In this document: positions 63,651 through 64,000 of the stretch, in pieces
How positions within the stretch are numbered: the stretch's first letter is position 1
Layout: every line of letters begins with the position of its first letter
Assembly (NCBI GenBank): GCA_025558095.1
Contig: JAIVFI010000031.1
Location: 1-64,000, forward strand
Length of the DNA: 64,000 nucleotides
Reading direction: 5' to 3'
Source of the DNA: Hyaloraphidium curvatum
Lineage: Eukaryota; Monoblepharomycota; Hyaloraphidiomycetes; Hyaloraphidiales; Hyaloraphidiaceae
Position numbers and translations under genes: made by a program
The notes under the pieces: generated by a model
Seen by the model: the letters and a program-made list of their open reading frames with translations, nothing else
Database searches by the model: none
What the model was told of the DNA's origin: nothing

Positions 63651-64000
63651 CGCGGGCTGCGCGAGGGGCGAGCCAGGAGGTTGCTGGGCGCGGAAAGGGG
63701 AGGAGGAGGGCTCGAAGGCGATGCGGCGGAGGGCGAAGTCGGCGGGACCGGCATACCAGAGCGCGTGGGAGGCGCAGCTCTGACCAGTCGAGATCTTCGA
63801 CGAAGCAAAAGGCCCTGAACCAGCATAGCCGCCCGGCTGGAACGGCACATCGCCGGCGAGTTCGTCCCCGGCTCCGTCTTCCGGCGGCGCAGAGGCCTCC
63901 ATCGTCGGTGCACGGGGGGAGGCGGAGTTAAACAAAGCCAGCGGTACGCCAGCTGGGACGGACCTGGCACGGAACGAATCAGCTGAACCTCCCCGGAGCT

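Overview
The window is nuclear DNA of a GC-rich, intron-rich fungus. The signs are a Zn2Cys6 regulator with a fungal-type regulatory domain, a P4-ATPase flippase, CK2 beta, Cef1/Cdc5, a mitoribosomal uS14 protein with a bacterial-type tail, and about 87 short spliceosomal introns (mostly 47-120 nt) that I could place by protein homology and reading phase. About half of those introns begin GTGGG. The species cannot be fixed from the sequence; an early-diverging (chytrid-like) or a GC-rich basidiomycete lineage are both possible. No tRNA, rRNA, CRISPR array or intact transposon was recognised.

Layout. 1-3.7 kb: a kinase fragment, a mitochondrial alpha-ketoacid dehydrogenase kinase, and a two-domain Dabb protein. 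3.8-13.3 kb: a rearranged accessory block. It holds two small secreted apple-like proteins, a chimeric broken third copy, a family of seven-helix membrane proteins (one frameshifted, one truncated, one intact), three copies of a hairpin-bearing repeat, and three decayed genes. 13.3-25 kb: a signal-peptide-bearing protein kinase, a 4-coumarate-CoA-ligase-like enzyme with a peroxisomal tail, an Lnt-like membrane hydrolase, a small lineage-restricted family member, a P450, and an amidase tail-to-tail with it. 25.2-35 kb: a Zn2Cys6 regulator, an APH-fold phosphotransferase, CK2 beta and two unassigned genes. 35-44 kb: the P4-ATPase, an Old Yellow Enzyme with a frameshift, a new USP-C2 fusion, and an aldo-keto reductase. 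45.8-56 kb: CBS protein, uS14m, MsrB, three F-box genes, an NmrA-like protein and a probably broken small membrane protein. 56.3-57.9 kb: an AT-richer island with a BED-like zinc-finger gene. 58-63.7 kb: Cef1/Cdc5, an LRR-like gene with a frameshift, and an acidic-tail protein.

How they work together. Most genes are single, unlinked housekeeping functions and do not form an operon-like pathway. Two points stand out. First, the 3.8-12 kb block shows repeated local duplication and shuffling: the 3' end of a membrane-protein gene is attached to a secreted-protein gene, and the secreted-protein copies share a 5' box about 55 bp before the start. Second, very small exons recur: 6 and 12 nt in CEF1, 11 nt in the flippase, 16 nt in the aldo-keto reductase, and 19 nt in the NmrA gene. 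All exon joins below are my own reading from phase and family conservation and are not backed by transcripts.
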